A DNA stretch of 16,708 nucleotides from Aestuariivita sp964402685 (lineage in GTDB: Bacteria > Pseudomonadota > Alphaproteobacteria > Rhodobacterales > Rhodobacteraceae). Made by a program: the position numbers and the translations under genes. Below the pieces are notes generated by a model. The model had not been told where the DNA came from and made no database searches. It saw only the letters and a list, made by a program, of their open reading frames with translations. The stretch lies in assembly GCA_964402685.1 (NCBI GenBank), contig CAYODE010000076.1, forward strand, positions 1 through 16,708, in the 5' to 3' direction. This document shows positions 13,276-16,708 of the stretch, piece after piece. Position 1 is the first letter of the stretch. Every line of letters begins with the position of its first letter.

Positions 13276-15717
13276 ATGAGACGACTTCCCATAGATGATG
13301 TGCTACCAGATGTGATCGATGCGCTGCGCATGACCGGGCGCGTGGTGCTACAAGCCCCGCCTGGCGCGGGGAAAACAACGCGGGTGCCTTTGGCGGTGCG
13401 CAATGCCGGCCTCAAGGCAGGGAAGATCGTGATGTTGGAACCGCGCAGATTGGCGGCGCGAGCCGCAGCGGAGCGGATGGCAGAGACACTGGGCGAAGCC
13501 GTGGGTCACACTGTGGGATACCGGGTGCGCGGAGAGGCCCGCGTCTCGGCCGATACTCAGATCGAAGTCGTGACTGAGGGTATCCTGACCCGGATGCTGC
13601 AATCAGACCCGGATTTGCCGGGGATCAGCACGGTGATTTTCGACGAGTTTCACGAGAGGTCGCTCAATGCCGATCTGGGATTGGCGCTCTGCCTAGAGGT
13701 GTCCGAGGCGCTGCGCGACGATCTAATGCTGATCGCTATGTCAGCCACGCTGGATGCAGGGCCCGTGGCGGCGCTGATGAAGGCGCCAATTGTGACCGCC
13801 GAGGGCCGATCCTATCCGGTGGAGCCGCGCTGGTTGGAGCGCCCTATGGGACCGGGACGCTGGGAACCCGCCCTGCATGATCTTGTGGTGCGCGCGGAAG
13901 ACGAGACACGCGGTCTGGGCGGTGGCATATTGGTTTTCTTGCCCGGAGAGGGTGAGATCCATCGTGCTCTCAACGCCTTGCAGGGACGATTACCTGGCAA
14001 CTGCACTTTACAGCCTCTTTTCGGCGCCATGGACTTTGCAAAGCAGCGCGCCGCGCTGGCCCCACTGGCAAAGGGACGAAAGGTGGTCCTGGCAACGTCT
14101 ATTACTGAAACCTCTCTCACCATTCCGGATATCCGCGTTGTGGTGGATGCAGGACGGTCCCGACGGGCGCGGTTTGACCCCAGCTCAGGCATGTCGCGGC
14201 TTGTGACCGAAAAGGTGACGCGCGCGGAGGCAACACAACGCGCGGGCCGGGCTGGTCGTGTGGCGGAGGGCGTTGCCTATAAGCTCTGGGCCAAAGGGGA
14301 AGATGGCGCGTTGGCGGCCTTTCCACCGGCCGAGATTGACGCGGCGGATTTGGCCCCGCTGGCACTTGAATTGGCGGTCTGGGGCGCGGAACCGCAGACC
14401 TTGGCGTTCTTGACCCAGCCGAATTCAGGGGCGTATGCGGAGGCGCAGGCGCTTCTGCGTTTACTGGGCGCGCTGGACGATCAGAACAGGATTACCGATC
14501 ACGGTCGCAGCCTCGCACGGCTACCACTGCATCCGCGTTTGGCCCACATGTTGTCGATGGGCGGGGCGGAGGCTGCCGATCTGGCCGCGCTCTTGAGCGC
14601 GCGGGATGTGTTGAAAGGCGCACCTGTCGACCTGACCTTACGATTGGAAGCGCTGCGGGATCCAAAAGGCTTTGCTGGGTCGCGTGGATATGAGGTGAAC
14701 CGCGGCGCGCTGGAGCAAGTGCGGGCGGAAGCAAAGCGATTACGGAAGAGCGCAGGGTCGTCGGCTCGCCTTTCCGCGGCATCGATGGCGGCGCTGGCCT
14801 ATCCAGACCGCCTTGCGCAGCGGCGCAAGGGGGATGCGCCTCGCTATGTGATGTCTGGAGGCAAAGGCGCCCTGCTGCCGTCAGATGATCCGTTGGCTGG
14901 TGCCCCTTATGTGGTTGCAACGGATTTGGACGGCGATCCGCGAGATGCCCGGATCCGATTGGCGGCGCAGATCAGTGAAGAAGAAATCCGGTCTTTATTC
15001 GCGGATCACATCCGCGAAAAGCGTTTGTGTGTTTGGTCCAAACGCGAGCGGCGCGTCTTGGCGCGGGTACAGGTGCAGTTGGGATCTGTTGTCCTTGAAG
15101 ATCGGAACTGGCGCGACGCGCCAGAGGCGGACGTGGCGCGCGCCATGATCGATGGCGTGCGGGAGCTGGGTTTGAACTTTACCCCGGCAGCCGCAAGGCT
15201 GCGTGCGCGCGTGGAATTGGCGCGGACGGAGGGCGCGGATCTGCCAGAGATGTCAGATACCGCGTTGATGGAGAACCTGGAAATCTGGCTTTTGCCGATG
15301 ATTGGCGGCGTGAAAACAGCAGATCAGTGGAAGTCGTTCGATCTGTTGCCCGCCTTGCAAGCCATGCTGTCGTGGGAGCTGACGCAGGACCTGAACGCGC
15401 AGGTGCCCGCGCAGTTTACAACCCCCTTGGGGCGCTCCATCCCGATTGACTATGACGGGGAAGCGCCCGGCATCTCGGTCCGCCTGCAAGAGATGTTTGG
15501 CGTGACCGAACATCCGACCAGTGCAGGTGTGCCTTTGGTTGTGACGCTGTTGTCGCCGGCGCAGCGACCGATTCAGATCACGCGAGACTTGCCAGGGTTT
15601 TGGGCCACAAGTTATGCGGATGTCCGCAAGGATATGCGAGGGCGGTATCCCAAACATCCCTGGCCCGAAGATCCGACGCAGGCGGATCCAACGTTACGCG
15701 CTAAACGACGCGGTTAG
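13276..15717 (+). CDS. hrpB: ATP-dependent RNA helicase HrpB
   Basis: A cytoplasmic DExH-box RNA helicase of 813 residues, near the usual family length (about 810-825). Motif I APPGAGKTT is at residues 27-35, motif Ia LEPRRLAARAAAERMA at 54-69, motif II DEFH at 123-126 (with DEFHERSL typical of HrpB), motif III SAT at 156-158, the FLPGEGEI segment at 221-228, motif V ATSITETSLTIP at 273-284 and motif VI QRAGRAGR at 321-328. The C-terminal part holds the ratchet/HA2-like region and the HrpB-specific tail, with WELTQDLNAQVPAQFTTPLG and the ending FWATSYADVRKDMRGRYPKHPWPEDP, which defines the family. HrpB is dispensable in E. coli and its RNA substrate is not established. There is no clear Shine-Dalgarno before the ATG. 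It probably shares a transcript with the DUF3108 gene. Its stop is 1 bp from the convergent gnd stop. Confidence 0.97.
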   Translation: MRRLPIDDVLPDVIDALRMTGRVVLQAPPGAGKTTRVPLAVRNAGLKAGKIVMLEPRRLAARAAAERMAETLGEAVGHTVGYRVRGEARVSADTQIEVVTEGILTRMLQSDPDLPGISTVIFDEFHERSLNADLGLALCLEVSEALRDDLMLIAMSATLDAGPVAALMKAPIVTAEGRSYPVEPRWLERPMGPGRWEPALHDLVVRAEDETRGLGGGILVFLPGEGEIHRALNALQGRLPGNCTLQPLFGAMDFAKQRAALAPLAKGRKVVLATSITETSLTIPDIRVVVDAGRSRRARFDPSSGMSRLVTEKVTRAEATQRAGRAGRVAEGVAYKLWAKGEDGALAAFPPAEIDAADLAPLALELAVWGAEPQTLAFLTQPNSGAYAEAQALLRLLGALDDQNRITDHGRSLARLPLHPRLAHMLSMGGAEAADLAALLSARDVLKGAPVDLTLRLEALRDPKGFAGSRGYEVNRGALEQVRAEAKRLRKSAGSSARLSAASMAALAYPDRLAQRRKGDAPRYVMSGGKGALLPSDDPLAGAPYVVATDLDGDPRDARIRLAAQISEEEIRSLFADHIREKRLCVWSKRERRVLARVQVQLGSVVLEDRNWRDAPEADVARAMIDGVRELGLNFTPAAARLRARVELARTEGADLPEMSDTALMENLEIWLLPMIGGVKTADQWKSFDLLPALQAMLSWELTQDLNAQVPAQFTTPLGRSIPIDYDGEAPGISVRLQEMFGVTEHPTSAGVPLVVTLLSPAQRPIQITRDLPGFWATSYADVRKDMRGRYPKHPWPEDPTQADPTLRAKRRG

Positions 15718-15718
15718 G

Positions 15719-16708
15719 TCAGCCCCAATCGGCGTGTGTTTTACCCGGGCGGTCGGTGCGTTCAAATCCGTGATGTCCAAAGAAATCGCGTTGCGCCTGG
15801 ATCAGGTTGGTCGTGCCACGGGCCTGTGACAGGCTATCGAACCACTGGAGCGCGCCTGAAAGCGCGGGCACAGGCAGACCTGCAGTGACCGCTGCAGCAA
15901 CCGTTTCACGTAGCGCAGGCATCGTCTCTTTCAGAACCGAAGCGATATTCGGGGACAAGACTACGTGGCCCATGGGCGGATCGGCTCGAAAGGCACTCGC
16001 AAGATCATCCAACAGTGCACTACGAATAATGCAGCCTGCCCGCCAGATCTCGGCAATCTGGGCCAGATCGAGCGACCAGGAGAACTCATCCGACGCGGCT
16101 TGCATGATGCGGAAACCCTGCGCGTGGGAGAGGATACGACCAGCCAACAGAGCTTTTTCCATAGTTGTTTCTGACAGATCCACATGTGCTGCAGTTTTGG
16201 GAAACGCGTCTTCCGCCGACGCGCGAACGGCACGCTCGGATGACCAGGCGCGCGCACCTACGGCGCCTTCGATGGCGCTGGCAGATTGTCCGAGTTTCAG
16301 TGCCTCGATCACGGTCCAGCGCCCGGTACCTTTTTGCCCGGCCTGATCCACGATCATGTCGACCATAGCCCTGCCCGTCCCAGGATCCTCCGTTTGAAGA
16401 GCCTTGCCAGTGATTTCGATCAGAAAGCTGCTGAGTCGCCCCTCATTCCATCGGAAAAAGCGCGACCCAATCGCGGAGGCTGGCTGGTCCATGCCATCTC
16501 GCATCAGACCATAGACTTCTGCAATCATTTGCATGTCGGCATATTCGATGCCGTTATGCACGGTCTTAACGAAATGCCCTGCCCCGTCGGGCCCCAAATG
16601 CGCTACACAAGGGGTGTCATCGAACCGCGCGGCGATCGCCTCGACCATGGGTCGCAGTTGGGTCCAGCTGTGTTCGGACCCGCCCACCATCATAGAGGGG
16701 CCTGTACG
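15719..16708 (-). CDS. gnd: 6-phosphogluconate dehydrogenase, decarboxylating (N-terminus outside the window)
   Basis: Oxidises and decarboxylates 6-phosphogluconate to ribulose 5-phosphate, giving NADPH, in the cytoplasmic pentose phosphate pathway. The visible 329 residues start inside the coenzyme domain (GPSMMVGG) and cover the all-helical domain: GHFVKTVHNGIEYADMQ holds the catalytic Lys and the His-Asn-Gly-Ile-Glu-Tyr substrate site, and RAGCIIRS and GLPVPALSGALQWFDS are family segments. The end, LIQAQRDFFGHHGFERTD-PGKTHADWG, is the standard 6PGDH tail. The Rossmann part of about 140 residues lies beyond the right edge; there is no sign that the gene is broken. It is convergent with hrpB, one base between stop codons. 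Confidence 0.97.
   Translation of the reverse strand, partial: RTGPSMMVGGSEHSWTQLRPMVEAIAARFDDTPCVAHLGPDGAGHFVKTVHNGIEYADMQMIAEVYGLMRDGMDQPASAIGSRFFRWNEGRLSSFLIEITGKALQTEDPGTGRAMVDMIVDQAGQKGTGRWTVIEALKLGQSASAIEGAVGARAWSSERAVRASAEDAFPKTAAHVDLSETTMEKALLAGRILSHAQGFRIMQAASDEFSWSLDLAQIAEIWRAGCIIRSALLDDLASAFRADPPMGHVVLSPNIASVLKETMPALRETVAAAVTAGLPVPALSGALQWFDSLSQARGTTNLIQAQRDFFGHHGFERTDRPGKTHADWG

Noticed and set aside
1..16708. tRNA, rRNA, CRISPR, insertion sequence, prophage or integron
   Set aside because: No cloverleaf, regularly spaced repeat, transposase, integrase or attachment site was seen on reading both strands; the window is nearly filled with housekeeping-type genes.

Overview
The window looks like ordinary chromosomal DNA of an alphaproteobacterium, most likely Rhodobacteraceae (Roseobacter group). 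The GC content is moderately high. Nearly every gene has its closest known relatives in that family: an entericidin-type lipoprotein before lepA, a Cys-rich lipoprotein of the kind often labelled 'arginine transporter', a DUF2946-like protein plus a PCu(A)C copper chaperone, and MeaB, HrpB and DUF2855 proteins. The genus cannot be fixed by reading alone. I see no tRNA, rRNA, CRISPR array, insertion sequence, integrase or phage gene.

Layout, left to right. (1) lepA (5' part, minus strand, running off the left edge) is preceded by a 41-residue entericidin-like lipoprotein gene with a clear sigma70-type promoter. (2) A small lipoprotein gene and a LysR regulator run on the plus strand; the 83 bp between them hold two perfect inverted repeats. 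(3) A low-molecular-weight protein-tyrosine phosphatase (minus) and a CobB-type sirtuin (plus) are divergent, so two protein-modification erasers sit head to head. (4) A two-gene minus-strand unit encodes a small exported Cys/His protein and a periplasmic PCu(A)C copper chaperone with a His-rich tail. (5) rpmB (L28, minus) has its own promoter, an approximately 85-nt leader with two hairpins, and an intrinsic terminator. (6) A DUF2855 gene (plus) converges on a large MscS-family channel gene (minus). (7) A small cupin gene is followed by an MDR oxidoreductase gene; this is divergent from a TetR-family regulator, and a 26-bp palindrome overlaps the oxidoreductase promoter, giving a compact repressor/target pair. 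(8) meaB (minus) is divergent from an exported DUF3108 gene, which is followed by hrpB (plus). (9) gnd, 6-phosphogluconate dehydrogenase (minus), runs off the right edge.

The genes are mostly independent one- or two-gene units: translation (lepA, rpmB), envelope (lipoproteins, MscS, DUF3108), copper handling, protein deacylation/dephosphorylation, and carbon metabolism (meaB, gnd). Four convergent gene pairs end within 1 to 24 bp of each other with no visible terminator. I found no convincing new multi-gene system. The most interesting signals are regulatory: the TetR/oxidoreductase palindrome, the structured rpmB leader, the paired repeats before the LysR gene, and a possibly leaderless start for the copper unit.
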